From Leuctra nigra (lineage: Eukaryota; Arthropoda; Insecta; Plecoptera; Leuctridae), in assembly GCA_934045905.1 (NCBI GenBank), contig OW203765.1, forward strand, positions 25,757,151-25,821,150: 64,000 bases of DNA. Direction: 5' to 3'. The notes beneath the pieces were generated by a model. It saw only the letters and a list, made by a program, of their open reading frames with translations. It was not told the DNA's origin and did no database searches. A program made the position numbers and the translations under genes. Of this stretch, positions 1-13,285 are shown one piece after another. Each line of letters begins with the position of its first letter. Within the stretch, counting starts at the first letter, position 1.

Positions 1-772
1 CATTTGGTTGGATTTTCTTCCTTGCTATTATCCAAAGTCTATTTTAGAGCTACAAAGAGCGTTTTCCTAGTTTATAGAAAAGCGAATAAAGTCCTGATTT
101 TAAGAGGCATTTAATATCTCACAGGGTCCATGGTAACGCACAGGATTATAAATTATAAATCAACAAATTGCAACTTTAACTACAGATCATATATGGTAAA
201 GGTAAGATAAAATCATCCTCATTGCATCACTCTAAACTTTTACGACATCGTAGATATTCCGTGTCTATTTCAACCATAAACAAGCTTGGTAGGTAACTAT
301 AAAATCAATTCCGATATAAAAAGAAATGTTTTATATCTTAATAAATATTGGTCTCCGCGTTGAATGACGATGTGATGCAATATCTTGGACGTGTTAAAAG
401 TAACAGGTAGCTGGGACGTGAGTTAGCACGTACATGAGAATCTAACACGTTAAGTTGACAAGGTTTTATAATAAGACTCGCATTACACTGAGCATGGCGG
501 AGTCGTTGAATAAATGGAATTAATTGCGGATAAACCAAATGCCGAATGTTTCGCTTCAAATGTTGGTTTTGTTTCAAAATGATTTATAAATAATTTTAAA
601 TTAAATCACAGCCAAATGGCTTCATTAGGATTTGATGTTTTTCACGAACAATCATAGTATACCATACAATTTATATTGAGTATTGTCCATAAGACGCGAA
701 TAATTCAAGAATGTTTGAAAATAAACTAAATGAAAAGTAAGTAAAAATTATATTTCTTATACTATTTTGAAT
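1..772. other. No recognisable gene; AT-rich unique-looking sequence
   Basis: I see no splice-supported exon, repeat structure or conserved motif. Short reading frames here have no recognisable domain. Confidence 0.5.
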
Positions 773-2137
773 CTAGTGGAGCGGTCGCTCCACCCAGCCA
801 AGTCGTACTGTACACTCACAATCACTCAACATACCGTAAATGCCTAATAAACCGAGGAGCAGACCAAACACTTTTACTGTAAGCAACAACATGGCATTTT
901 CGGTCTACTGGATCATAAAATTGGAAAATCTCACATTGTTGTGAAATATCCTAATTTCGAGCTATGGCCCACCCCACCACATATACCAAATTTGGGAACA
1001 ATAGGTTATGCCATTTGCGAGCTAGAGGGCCGTGAAAACAGTGAAATTACATCACTTTCATCTTCTTCTTCTTCTTCTTCTTCTTCTTCTTCTTCTTCTT
1101 CTTCTTCTTTAGATGATGATGATGATTCAGATATCAGGAAACACCGCTATCACCGCCACAGCCTAAACGGCTGAACCGATCGATCTGAAATTTTTACCAC
1201 ATGTGCACTTTTGGCGTCTGAGGTGCCTTTTTATAAAACCAACCGGAAGTCGCCATTTTGAAACCGGAAATGACGTCATATATCGAAACCGGCTGAACCG
1301 ATCGGAACGAAACTAGCGTCAAACTATTCGGACGGTCATATATATGAAAATACAATAGTCTAAACAGAAATGTACTATTACTGAAACCGGAAATGACGTC
1401 ATAAAAATGAAAAATCAGACTTTAATTACCTCTTACTACAATAACTACTTATTCACAAGGTTTATAATGATACAAAACATTTATATAAACAAATTCTACG
1501 TGGTGTGTTTTCAGCCGCCATTTTGATAACCGGAAGTGATGCCATATCTCGAAAACGGCTGGACCGATTGGAACAAATCTTTCGCTTTTCTTCATGGAAT
1601 ATCACTTTAAGCATATTTTGGTACCAAACGCAACTTTTCTTAGTAACCAAATTGGAACTGGCTTTTTTTTTTAAAGGAATTAGTCATTGTTGTTTCGATA
1701 TGTGTTACAAATTGTTTAAATAAACTAAAAAAAATTGTGATATCCCCATAAAAAACACTCCGTGTAAAAATACCAGCCAAGTCTCTTTAACTATAAAAAA
1801 AATAGAAGAAATCTAAAAATTCAGCACTGAAAAGTAGTGATATCAAAAAATTGGCCAAGTCAAACTTAATTTGAAAAACCAAAATATACTTGGCGCATCG
1901 TTTTTAAGGGCATTATAGATATATTTTATATATTTAGGTACATATGATTTTTGGCATATACTTCTATACTAGATTAATACCCGATGCGCCAAGTATATTT
2001 TGGTTTTTCAAATTAAGTTTGACTTGGCCAATTTTTTGATATCACTACTTTTCAGTGCTGAATTTTTAGATTTCTTCTATTTTTTTTATAGTTAAAGAGA
2101 CTTGGCTGGTATTCTTACACGGAGTGTTTTTTATGGG
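773..2137 (+). mobile_element. Non-autonomous element with terminal palindrome and foldback arms, copy 1
   Basis: The left end is CTAG followed by the palindrome GTGGAGCGGTCGCTCCAC. The right end is a pair of 156-bp inverted arms (1745-1900 and 1982-2137) ending in CCCATAAAAAA / TTTTTTATGGG. The middle holds repeated modules that contain CCGGAAATGACGTCAT and the phrase CTGAACCGATCG, plus a TTC microsatellite. A second full-length copy lies at 46195-47484 and a partial reversed one ends at 52830, so the ends are defined by comparison. No transposase frame is present. The hairpin next to CTAG recalls Helitron or Helentron 3' ends, but the flanking base is A rather than the T expected for a Helitron, so the class is left open. 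Confidence 0.7.
1060..1109 (+). repeat. (TTC)n microsatellite
   Basis: An almost pure TTC run is followed by (GAT)n. It lies inside the element at 773-2137. The second copy of that element lacks the expanded run and keeps only the GATGATGATGATT part, so the expansion is recent. Confidence 0.9.
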
Positions 2138-4318
2138 TTAATGTTAGTTTAAAAGAATCATTTTCAGAATGTTCATTTAGAAATGACATGATTTATTTAA
2201 TTTACATAAATAATATTATTTATTTATATTTTAATGTCATGGTTGTAAATATACAGACTATTCTTTGCATTAATTTTAATGTATATTCTCATATATACAT
2301 CACAAAAGTAATAAAACTGATTGTTTGAAAGATGCTTTTGAAAGTGTAAAAGTGTAAAGTGGTCTTGGGAGTAATCGTTTGATTGCTGTGCAAGTGGCGA
2401 ACGCTTTACACCTGCCGACACTCGGTACATAAACTATCAAGATTCTTCTCCAGCTTCTTTCTTCGTGCATCAGAGAGTATGTTTAATGGACCCACATTTA
2501 TTGTTGTTAAGCTAATGATGGATTTCGATAGAGAATTCCATGGAAACCTACAGAATCAGCTCTGAACAGATTTAGTCGGTTTTACATGATCGTTAGTCGA
2601 GAAAGAAAAATAAACAACTTGTCATGGTATGTAATCAATTTAATCCTGGGAAATTTGACGACCAACAAATGACCGTTTTTGGGCCATTTCTAAGATAAAA
2701 AATTGGTCTCCGTTGTTACATTTGAGGCATGGGACAAATTTAATCATCTTACAAAATTATAGTGTGAATTACACGGAATAATTTTTGGGAACAAGGCTCG
2801 AGATGAAAGTATATAACATGTTTTAAATAAAATCTTCTAGTATAATATAAGATTCACTCATGATGTTTTCTCTCAGTTAGTAACCCTCTGGAGTAACCCT
2901 CCAGGTTCTCATCCTTCCTCGTAAGTTGTCCGTGAGCCCTCAGCTGATGCAAATGCTGGGAGGGTTCCCGACTAATAGGACACGACCGCCTCCTTCGCAT
3001 CTACATTATCACAATCATTCGTCTGTATTCTGTATGTATAGGTAGCCATAAGGTACCATCTTTCTTTGCAGTACAATACGACGTTATAAACACTGTAAAA
3101 CCAAGTGGACTTTTGACAGCTTTAAAGTTGTTAAAACTTATATCCATATTTTAAACTAAAAGCTAAAAGCTACATTTGCTGAGAAAATGCTTCTCAGCAT
3201 TGATTTTTTCATTCCCTTCTCTTGTGGTACCTCTACTTCAGAGGTAGAAGGTCCGATGTCCATTTCCTTATTATGCGTTGCACACTTTTGTAATTTTTGT
3301 ACACTTGCTTGTTCTATCATTGCATAGTTTGACTGAAGTCAACAATTCCAGTTATAAATTGAAGTTCTCTTAAAAACCGATTTCACTCTTGAATTACTTG
3401 ATTTCGCTCACCTCCAGAGCCACTGCCATGGACATCGGGCCTTCTACCTCTACATACGTCTAACTCATCGCATGAAAACGCATTGGTCACTGCGTCTAAT
3501 GACAGAGATTCTCACAGTAACACGTGACATAAGCTCGAGAGTCCGGGTTCATATCGCGGTCGATGCACACATGTCAGGTGTCAGTGGAGAGTGAAGCCAC
3601 GCTGGATTAGCATTGCGATGATCCATTGTCGAGATGGTTTGTTTCATAGCAAATCTCTACGCGGATGACAAGTTGATGATGACGGGGGAATTGAGTGGTG
3701 AACGCACTTAGTATTGAAGGGGCATAAGTGCGGAGGAAGAATTGGTCAGCAACTCTCCGAAAACTAATATTTTTAATGTTGGATCCGTTAGGTATTTGCT
3801 CTGGTTTCCTCTGATGGCCCTGAAAAGGGCCGTTGTGTTGATTAACTTTTAAGTTGAAGAGAATCAAAACTATTTGAACAATAAAACCTAAAGTTTGTAT
3901 TCTGTACAACATACATTGAATCTTTTGTGTTGATTTAATATCTATTTTCTCGTCCTACCGTACAAATATAGAACTGGTTTTATAAACTTGGCACTAATTA
4001 ATTAATTAATTGTATTTACTTTTGATCACTAATGAATGTTTATGGCATATAATATTAATTTATTTTTATTGTGAACCGTCAAGAACTTCATTAAATTCAG
4101 ACAACGTAAGAATATATTTTATACATTTCTACCATACCAGTTCATTAATATTCAAAACAACTAACAGTAAAATTAAAATTCAAAACAAACCAAACATGTT
4201 CCCACTAAATAATCAAAATCACGCCTGCCAAAAAACATAATGTCTATCCATTTCCTGTTGTCACCTAAGATGAGATAGAACCCCCAGCATCTCTGTACAG
4301 GATCCGCTTCATGTCACC
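2138..4318. other. No gene recognised
   Basis: The stretch between about 2880 and 3720 is less AT-rich than its surroundings, but no reading frame longer than about 100 codons or clear exon could be supported. It may be intronic or intergenic. Confidence 0.4.
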
Positions 4319-4321
4319 TTG

Positions 4322-4342
4322 CCCCCCCCCCCCCCCCCCCCC
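4322..4342. repeat. Poly-C tract
   Basis: An uninterrupted run of 21 C. Similar C or G runs recur at 17787-17816, 33939-33957, 34099-34135, 41106-41127, 43897-43911, 55545-55562 and 59605-59618. The run lengths may include sequencing error. Confidence 0.9.
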
Positions 4343-4644
4343 AACTCCACATAAACCTGTCCTATTAGTTTTCACCAAATTTGGCGACGGCGGTTCGTTC
4401 AACTCTACTATATCCAAGCCAGACTTTAAACAAAGAGAGAAAAATCGAACTATATTGTAAACCGCTTTTGCGATAGAATAAGAGAGAGATGGATGTATGA
4501 TATTAGCGTATCTCATTGTATTATATGTATAAAAGGGAGTCTATACAATACTTATAATGCACTTGCATTAATTCCATGTCATCACATCTGTAGAAACATG
4601 TATCATTGTATCTGACACCTGCATCTATTATAATAACTACTTAT

Positions 4645-4700
4645 AGAACGCTTGTTGTAACGCGTTGATAAGCGTGACCGTATGCATGCAAATAATACAC
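4645..4700 (-). mobile_element. Diverged remnant of the Helitron-like family (3' end)
   Basis: The stretch TGTAACGCGTTGATAAGCG is a mutated version of the 3' hairpin region seen in the copies at 51851, 53966 and 62154 (TGTAACGCGTTGATGAGCG). The opposite end cannot be defined. Confidence 0.35.
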
Positions 4701-7700
4701 TGATGTGTACAGTTTCTGTAGACCGTGGATGCGAGTTGAAAATCAAGGTGCATAGATGCACCTTGCATGGATGCATCTCTCAAAGTGTTGGGAGAATAAT
4801 ATTATAAGGATAAGAAAGTTACCGATGGCCTATTCTTACAATTACTGACGAAATGTACTCAAATTATGTAATAAAATAACTGGTCTCTAAAACAAGATCC
4901 ATTTTTAGTTTGTTTACGAGACATAAAAACAATTTTTTACACACATTAAAAAATTCAAATGATTTCAAATGATCAAATGATTCAATGATTCAAATGATTT
5001 TGTTTAAGAATAACAGGTGTTTCCGGAATTGATAGGTGTTCCCATGCCCATTTTAAATAGTCTGATCTGTTGTTGCTTATTGAAATAAGTATTTCACGTT
5101 TTTTAATAATAATAAAAAATATTGCGTGTTACCAAAATTAGAAAATTGCTATTTATAATTAGTAACTCACGAAAACCATGTGGTACAAAAAATCGGTATG
5201 TGTAAAAAATAAGTAAGTGGCACGCTTCGTCTTTTCAAAGGTGACCTTTCAATTTAGGTATAGATAAACGATATACGATAAACGGTATAGATAGGTACGA
5301 TAAAAACAGTATAATTCTTATACCATGTTCGCACTATCAAATTAATCACAGTTGAAAATTAATCCTGTTAAATTCTTCAATGTGAGCACGTGGTTAAATT
5401 AAAACTCTTTTAGAAGAACTAAATTAACTAACTAAATAGACAGTTCTGACAAACCCAAACACAAAAATAGAGAATTATGAAGTATTTTTGTGGAATGTTG
5501 AATAATTTGCATATTTAAATGAAGGTAGCATAAAGTACAGCCAGAAGATTGTCGTTAAAGTTGGAGGTAAGTCATAATAGCGCTGATGCTGAGTTGAAAG
5601 CTTTTTAAAGCTCATGTCATGCCATATATTAATTTTTAATGAATTCATTCAGATCTAACATAGAAAGTTAATGGATATCAAAATATACACTGTGAACACA
5701 TAATATTACGCATGGTATATAATTTAAAATGTGCCTACATTCTTCATTTGTCCAGCCAAGATATTTACGATAACGGTGCACAAATCGATAGCAAAATCCA
5801 GGACACAAATTATGACCCAAAGACTTAATATAAAAAAATAGTCAGCAAATTATCGCAATTTGCGTTGGACAAATAACGGTCAATGTGCAGTCATTAGCCT
5901 AGTTCAGAGTAATAAACTAGTCGGTAAGTGAGCATTTTGAACGACCACATCTCCAAAAATCAACATCACTAAGTGCATATGTGTGTTCAAAGTGGTGGGA
6001 CGGTTAACTGTATAAACAAGATCGTTTGTAGTTAGCTTAGCGTGTTGGGTTTATTGTTGTAATTGAATTGTTTACCGTTGACAGATCGACAATGTGTAGG
6101 TGGTGTTCACATTCTTGAGGGGATTTTAGTTTCAAATGCAACAATTGACTCATCTTTTCATCTTTCAAGCCAGGTTAATCCGATTGGCTGAACTCTTGAC
6201 AATAGCTGTAAAAACGCGCAAATCGTTTTGTCTGGATTATTTCTGCCATAGTTTTTTATTATTGAAAAACTTGATTTATACTAAAGTTTCACTTTCAGAA
6301 GAAAAAAATTTAAACTAAAATTAATCGAAATCTGAATCCGTTTTTCACTCTGGGAATGCAATAATTTCCCAACCACATTCCCAACACAAGTTAACAAGAA
6401 AAATCATCCACCACCACAAATTACACTTCACCAATAAACAACTTTTTTCCATTACCCTTCTGACAGGCACCACGTTTCATGACAGCTTTATGTAAAAACC
6501 TCGCACAACATCGACGAATTGCAAGAAGAAATCGACAACTTACACTGATCGTGTTCTCTGCTCTCTTCCACACACAATCGGAGATCATTCATCATTCTAG
6601 TAATTGAAACGAGAGGTCAAAAGCTCCTGCAGTGTGCTGCTGGCGTTTAGAGATCTTGAATACAGATAGAAATGCTGAGTAAAGTGCTAAGATATCTCAT
6701 TATCATGCTACGTTTGATAGTGATTTATTGAATAAAAAGCTATTGATTGGAACGAAGTTATACTTTGTGAAGGATTAGGTAATATATTTCGCGCTAAATT
6801 AATTACTTAAATGGAAAATTACGATTAAAGCGACGTTAGTTATCTGACGAACATTTCCGTTTGATACATCTGGTATTATTTCGTTTCTAAAGAGATTTAA
6901 TCACACAAAATGCTTCATATCTGAGATTATGATGCATTTAAGTTGTCCGAAGTAAGCAAAAAGCCGAACCAATGCCTTTGATAGTTACTTTGACAATTCA
7001 ATAAAGAATACTACAAAAAAAACACTTAAAGTCAAAAAAAATCTGGACTACCTGCAAAACCCACTCTAAGGACAAAAAGCTCAATCTCCGTGTTTTCTGC
7101 CCATAGTTACTATAATAATAATTTAATAAATAATAATTTTAAAATAAAATCCACTTGAGTTAAAAAAAACTCAACCAATAATGTTTATGAATTCAATAGT
7201 CACTGCCGTTGACTTAATATTACTGTAACACATACATACATACATTCCAAAAAATTAACCATTTGTGGAGATCTCTTCCCACTCTCTTGATAAAGAAAAC
7301 CCGAATAAAAATAAATCTGTAATTCCATACAACATTCAATCATCAATGTACAACTATTAGCGCAATGACAGTTTAATTTTTTGCTATGCATAATCTCGAT
7401 TGCCTTCACAGTGTGTACATGAGTGGTACAAGTATTTAAAATTAAACGTGTCATCACAACATTGTACCGACGAATGAGTTACAATGGATCCGCAAGAGAA
7501 CTTTCAATCGAAAACACACTTAAACATCATCACCTTGAACTCTGACTCGTGGTTTTAACTTGCCAAATCATTCATGTGTGAGGCACTTTTATACTGGTAA
7601 TGAAATGTGTGCAGTTTAGACGGGAATTGATTGATGCTTTTGCGAAAGGGCAAACGCTCAGCTCATCTATTAATAATACTCTTAAATTGATTAGTGGCTA

Positions 7701-7709
7701 AATTAAGAG
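4700..7709. other. No gene recognised; AT-rich
   Basis: It contains only low-complexity sequence, such as a short degenerate CAAATGATT tandem array at about 4957-5000 and GATAAACGATA-like runs at about 5260-5300. No exon is supported. Confidence 0.4.
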
Positions 7710-8093
7710 GGCTTGGTAGTGAGCGTGGCCTTGACGAGTTTTTTAATCGATTTTTATCAATATCTTTTTCCAGTGTATTTGTTAACAAAATAGGGCTATG
7801 GACGTGAATTGAGAACAGTTTAATAAAAATAATTTCATAGTTTGGAATAAGCTATTAGTTTTATTGTGTCCAACAGGTGTTTAGAACCCGAAAATTTAGT
7901 AATTTTCTGGTTCGAAACACCTGCTGGACAAAATAAAACTAATAACTTATTCCAAACTATGAAATTATTTTCAGTGAACTGTTCTGAATTCACGTCCATA
8001 GCCCTATTTTGTCAACAATTACACTGGAAAAAGATATTGATAAAAATTAAAAATCGATTGAAAAACTCTTCAAGGTCAAACTCACTACCCAGC
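7710..8093. repeat. Near-perfect palindrome (foldback element), arms about 190 bp
   Basis: The left arm, from GGCTTGGTAGTGAGCG to the centre near 7902, is the reverse complement of the right arm, which ends in CTCACTACCCAGCC, with scattered mismatches. The loop is only a few bases. Transcribed, it would form a long hairpin. No transposase is present and no target duplication was identified. Confidence 0.75.
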
Positions 8094-11000
8094 CGTCTTA
8101 ACAAGGTTTTGTACCAGGAAGTCGGAATAAAATGTCTGCGCTAATATTTCAATTTGCACAAAAGGAGTAAAAAATGATAATTGGATGAGAAAATTAGGGG
8201 GAAAAGGAGGTTTAACATTCATTTTGAGAATAACGTAGATTAAAAGTGTTTATAATTGCGCTGAAATACTTTTTTTTTGCATTTTAGGAGCCTAAAATGG
8301 CCGTCCGATTTTTTGCGGATTTCAAAGTGATGAAAAGGGGGAAAATTTCCTATAAGAAATTGCCAAAGAAAAAATTCGTATAACATTTTGAAATATTCTG
8401 CCAATTTTATGTGATAACAGCCCTCACTAAAATAGATGAAATGTGTTGAAATCTTTCACAGAGAATTGACAAAAACACACGCAAACACTTTTAGTCACTT
8501 CTCGACCAATTAGAATCTTAATTTTGATACCAATCGTCCATGTCTAATGCAGTGTAAAAGCTTCGACATTCATTTTTGGCAGGGTAATATGGACTTGATG
8601 TGTTGTTAAAATAATATTTATATTATTTTGCTTGAATAATTTGCATATCAATCTATCTGAGTGTCTGTTACTACAGTACAATGTCAACAAGTCTGTGCCT
8701 AAACCAACACAATATCCATTTAATTATCTGTTGATTGCGTATTCATGCCAAAAAACATATTGTAAATTTTAAAGTGATTTTAAAGAGTATGCATATTTAA
8801 TGTGTCTGTGAGATATAAAAACTGAATGCTATTTGAATTTATGAATATTCAAATTATAATTAAATTAAATGGCTAATATAATATTTGTCCATTTCTTCTG
8901 CCTTTACCAGGATTTTTAAAGATAGTTTTATTATGAGAAGGGAATGGAATCTACAGTGTGTGCTTCATCTTCAGGGGCTGCGTTTTAAAATCATTAAAGA
9001 TGACAAATATCTACCTAATTCCTGCAAATCTAAATGGGTAGCTTCCTTTCCTTTAATTGCAATTTTAACAACTTGAAAACAGCTCCTAAAACCTACGAAT
9101 ATCCATCGAAAACTGTGGAAATAAATTTACACAAACGTAAAATTTACATCGTAATGTAATTTTTAAAGTAAACATTCGAAGAACAACTTTCTAAATCATC
9201 TTCCCATCTAATATCATAAACGCCTGTGGGAAGTGTCAATCTTCATCAAGTAAAAGTGCTCCTTGTCATACTTATCTGTCATACCAACTCAAAGTATGAC
9301 TCGTCTTCATGTCAAACATGATCACGTTCTTCGCCCGCAGACTTGTTCCAACATGCCAACTTGATGTTGCTCACACGATCGTATCATCCGTGATTACCAT
9401 AATAATTATCCGGATATTTAATTATACACTTCGGCAAGAGTCGGAGAGGACTATCGACTATTGTTCAACTCAATACAAGTCGATACATCGTGATCGGAAC
9501 ATTAGTTGCGTTCACATCGATTCAAGACACTGACATTCTTTTCACACAGTCTCGATTTGGAGGTTATGAAGAGTTTGAAATGGTTCGAATGGTCTACGTT
9601 TCAAAATTGAAACATGTTCTATTTTCGAGTTTGGAACGTTTCGTGTTGTTTGAATCTGACACAGCCTTCTTGATTTGGCGACAATTTGAAATACTTTCTT
9701 CGAAAATGAAATTTTGCACGATTCCAAATTTTAAACTTTTTGGAATGTTTAAAACTGAATTTGAATATGACACCGCCTTCTAGAACTAATCTGTCTACTT
9801 CAAAAACTTTTTTTGAATGTTTCGTTTAATTAAATATGACACCGCCTTCTCGATGTCTTATTTTAGAGGTTGGAATTTCAACTTATGAAATGTTCTATAT
9901 TCGGTTTGGAACCTTTCGAAAGGTTTGAAGATTTGAATTTAAAACAGATATTTGGAAGTTTTCTAGTGGTATCGTGATGGAAACATTATAGACGCGTTCA
10001 CATTGAAGGTATACGGACATAAGCTGACATTCTTTTGAAAGAATTTGAAGAGTCTTAGTTCGAGAATGTAGTGTAATACGAATCAATGAAGCAAGTAAAT
10101 CTGAATCATATTTTAGAAGAAAATGTGTCACAGCCTGAAGCTATTTGTCAGCCAAATGCCATGTGACTCCGAAGACAAAATAATAACCACAATTAAATTT
10201 TATGGTGTTTATGGAATCTTCTGAATATACCTTCCAAACAACCGGAGTAATTTGGCAAATACGCCTGGCGTCATTGATATACGGGAATATTGCGACAGAA
10301 ACCTGATTCTGGTTGTCAAACTTCTTTTCTCTCGTATGTCCTGACCACGGGCGGTCATCCTGGGAATCCGCATGTAATTAATTCCAGGAGACGATTTCAA
10401 GACAAATTACAACACAGACGAGTAATTAGTGAAGCTGGAGAGAAGAGAAGCAGATTTGTTTGAAGTTGTGGCGCTAAGCAATCTGTAGTTACATGGAGAC
10501 ATAGCTTAGAGTACACACGTTGTCAGCCAAAACGATAGCATCATTTCTTATCTTTTAAAACCATATCAATAATAAAATCAATATATTTATTTAATTTGAT
10601 CGTTTCACCTCTATATCATGTTTCCAGATCAAGTTCTGAGCCAACTTTTTGTTTTTACAAATGTTTTCAAGTGGGGTTGGTTTCATCCCAAAATATTATT
10701 AGTATGTGTTATTCAATTATTTCTGTTATGTAAATCTCCTGTTGAAATTGTAAAATTTTGTCTCGATCTTTAGGATTTGGACTTTCTAACAAAAATAGTA
10801 GTAAAATTTGCAGAATTAAGAAAACCGTGCTTATTTCGAATCGAATACATGCCGAATGAAATGAACCTATGTGTTTAAAACGTGTAGCGTGCAAGAAGTG
10901 TCACTATATCTTCACCATCTCTATTGTTGTAAGGTGTGATTATTATTGAAAAAGCCTACTTCCCGTGTGACAAAAACCACGGCCTACTTTATCATTTCCA

Positions 11001-13167
11001 GTTCCATCAGAACATTCCATCTTCAGATATGATCGTACGGACCGTGGAAATATGACCTTGACATAAACACGGCTAAAATTACCTCCTCCCTCGCCATCTA
11101 AACAATTACAATTTAGACTCAATATACTAATTCTATTGTTCAGAACAAATAGGTAACAAAAATATGTGAGAATAGAATCTACAAAGAAAATGCTCTTTTT
11201 TACTGAATTATTTGACAGCTTAAAAGTTGTCTCCAGTACATAAAGCCAAACTTAAAGTTAACTTTTGACAACGTAATATATACAACGCAAGATATGTACG
11301 TATATCAATAAATGGAACCCTTTGTGGATGGATTTTGTTTTCCCTTTCTCTCGCAGAATGGATGGTATAAAAGATTTTTGTGGTCATAGTTTTAAAATGA
11401 GTTTGAATAAAAGAATAGTTGTAAACACTTTCTGACCATGTGTCTGAGTGTGAGAATGAGTACAAGAGAGGACCTTCCAAAACAATGAGAGTTCTAAAAT
11501 ACACTTTGATGTGGATTAGTAAACCAGTGAAATAAGACGACAAATAAAAAAACGTGACTGCTTTTATTTTTCGCCTTATCAGATGTTTTAGTTACTAATA
11601 AAAAGCAGAAAAGTAATTTAAAGATAATTTTTAATGATAGAAACAATTTGAATGAGGTTTACTTAAAATGTAAACCGCGGTTAAGGAATGTTGATAAGTG
11701 TGAAACAGGTTCAAATTAAACAGCGCATCACTCAATTATCTATAATTTCTCTCGATGTAATCACGTTAGCCATTTTAAAATAATTTGAAGCTGTTCACAA
11801 CACATGATGCAAATTGAGCAAAATTACTCAATTTGCACTCTTGAAATTGTTAGAAAACATTTTTAGAAATGTACGAGCTTTATGATACGAGCATAATAGA
11901 ATAATTGCATAAACGAGTGTTATAAAAACATAAATTTTTACTTATTATGGCTCTATATTTAGAAATGAATTGTTTTTCATGTCACTGGGCAATGACCTTT
12001 TTGCAAAACTTGATAATTGTGACATGCCTTAATTCTCGCCAAACGTAATTGGACATTTGACACATTCTTTAGAACTCAATAATTATTAAAATTTTTAGAA
12101 ATTAACTTAGTCTCATATTTATTCATAATTTACTATGAAAATTGCTGTGAAACTTTATAATTGTAAAACTAATTGATATGCTCCCGAGACCTCATATACT
12201 TTCAAAATTGTGATTTGTAAATTTTAACATTCCAATTTTTTGCGAATTTGTTTATATTTTTATTTTTAGAACATCAATTTTTAAATCAAAGTTGTAGTAA
12301 ATTTCACTAATAGTACCTTATCTAGAACTTTGTCGTCTCAACAGTCTAAAAATGTCTTGAGGTCTCAATTAATGATAATTCTCCTGAATTCACAAGTATT
12401 TCTAAACATTTAAATATCCGAAACCCCCCAATGTAATTCTCTTTCGCGAAACATGTAATTGTGTAGTTCCTTGATTTCGGCCCATATAATTGGGCATGAA
12501 TCGGCCGGCTAAACCTCCTGGGAACCTCGTGTTTAGCAGATGTTATCTCCCATAAACACGAGAGAGCAAGAACATGACATGGTACAGAAATAACACAGGC
12601 AGAGGATCAACAGAATCTCTAATTATTTCCCGAATTCATTTTCACATTTTCGTGCGAGTCGATTGCGTGGGATTTCTTCCTAAAGCAGAGTCTGTTTTTA
12701 GCATGAAGACGCGATTAGACTAGGTGAATAAATGTATACTTCGGTATAAGATATTTGAAAACGCATTAATAACGAGCATTTGTAGAGCAAGCAGTAATAT
12801 TCAGTCACTATCTGTGAGCCTTGCAAATATGTATTTTTGTCATCGACTTCTGTAAAAATTGGACTTATCTAAAATGTATCTAGATAGGTAGGTACTTTAA
12901 AAGATCTTCATCGATATCGCTCTAGATTAGGAATAATTAATTTAAGTTATGGTCTGAATAACATACGCAAAATGTCAATTTATCTGTTTACAGGGTGTGA
13001 ATTAGGGTGTACCAATTAGCCAATTATCTACTTTTAATTCTGGAATAAATGTTTATAAGTTAACCAAAATTTCAGCTTGATCAGAAGTACGATTTGAGTA
13101 ACAAAAACAAGTGTTTCGTTGCAGTGTTTTGAGGCATGAATTATTTGCCAAAAGTGTACTCTGGGCC
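8094..13167. other. No gene recognised; AT-rich
   Basis: No exon could be supported. Between about 9650 and 9865 the phrase TATGACACCGCCTTCT recurs three times in diverged form at roughly 75-115-bp intervals, suggesting a decayed tandem repeat. Confidence 0.4.
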
Positions 13168-13285
13168 AGTTTTTCAATGCTCTGCTAAATTTTAAACAAT
13201 TAATTAGGACCAGATTACCATGGCAACAACCAATGACATTCCTTGAATTCCTGATGGTTTAGTTTAAACAGAGCATTGAAAAACT
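13168..13285. mobile_element. Small MITE with 17-bp terminal inverted repeats
   Basis: The ends AGTTTTTCAATGCTCTG (13168-13184) and its exact reverse complement (13269-13285) bound a 118-bp element. Its core TTGTTGCCATGGTAA (minus strand) reappears in a diverged copy at about 32363-32480. Confidence 0.7.
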
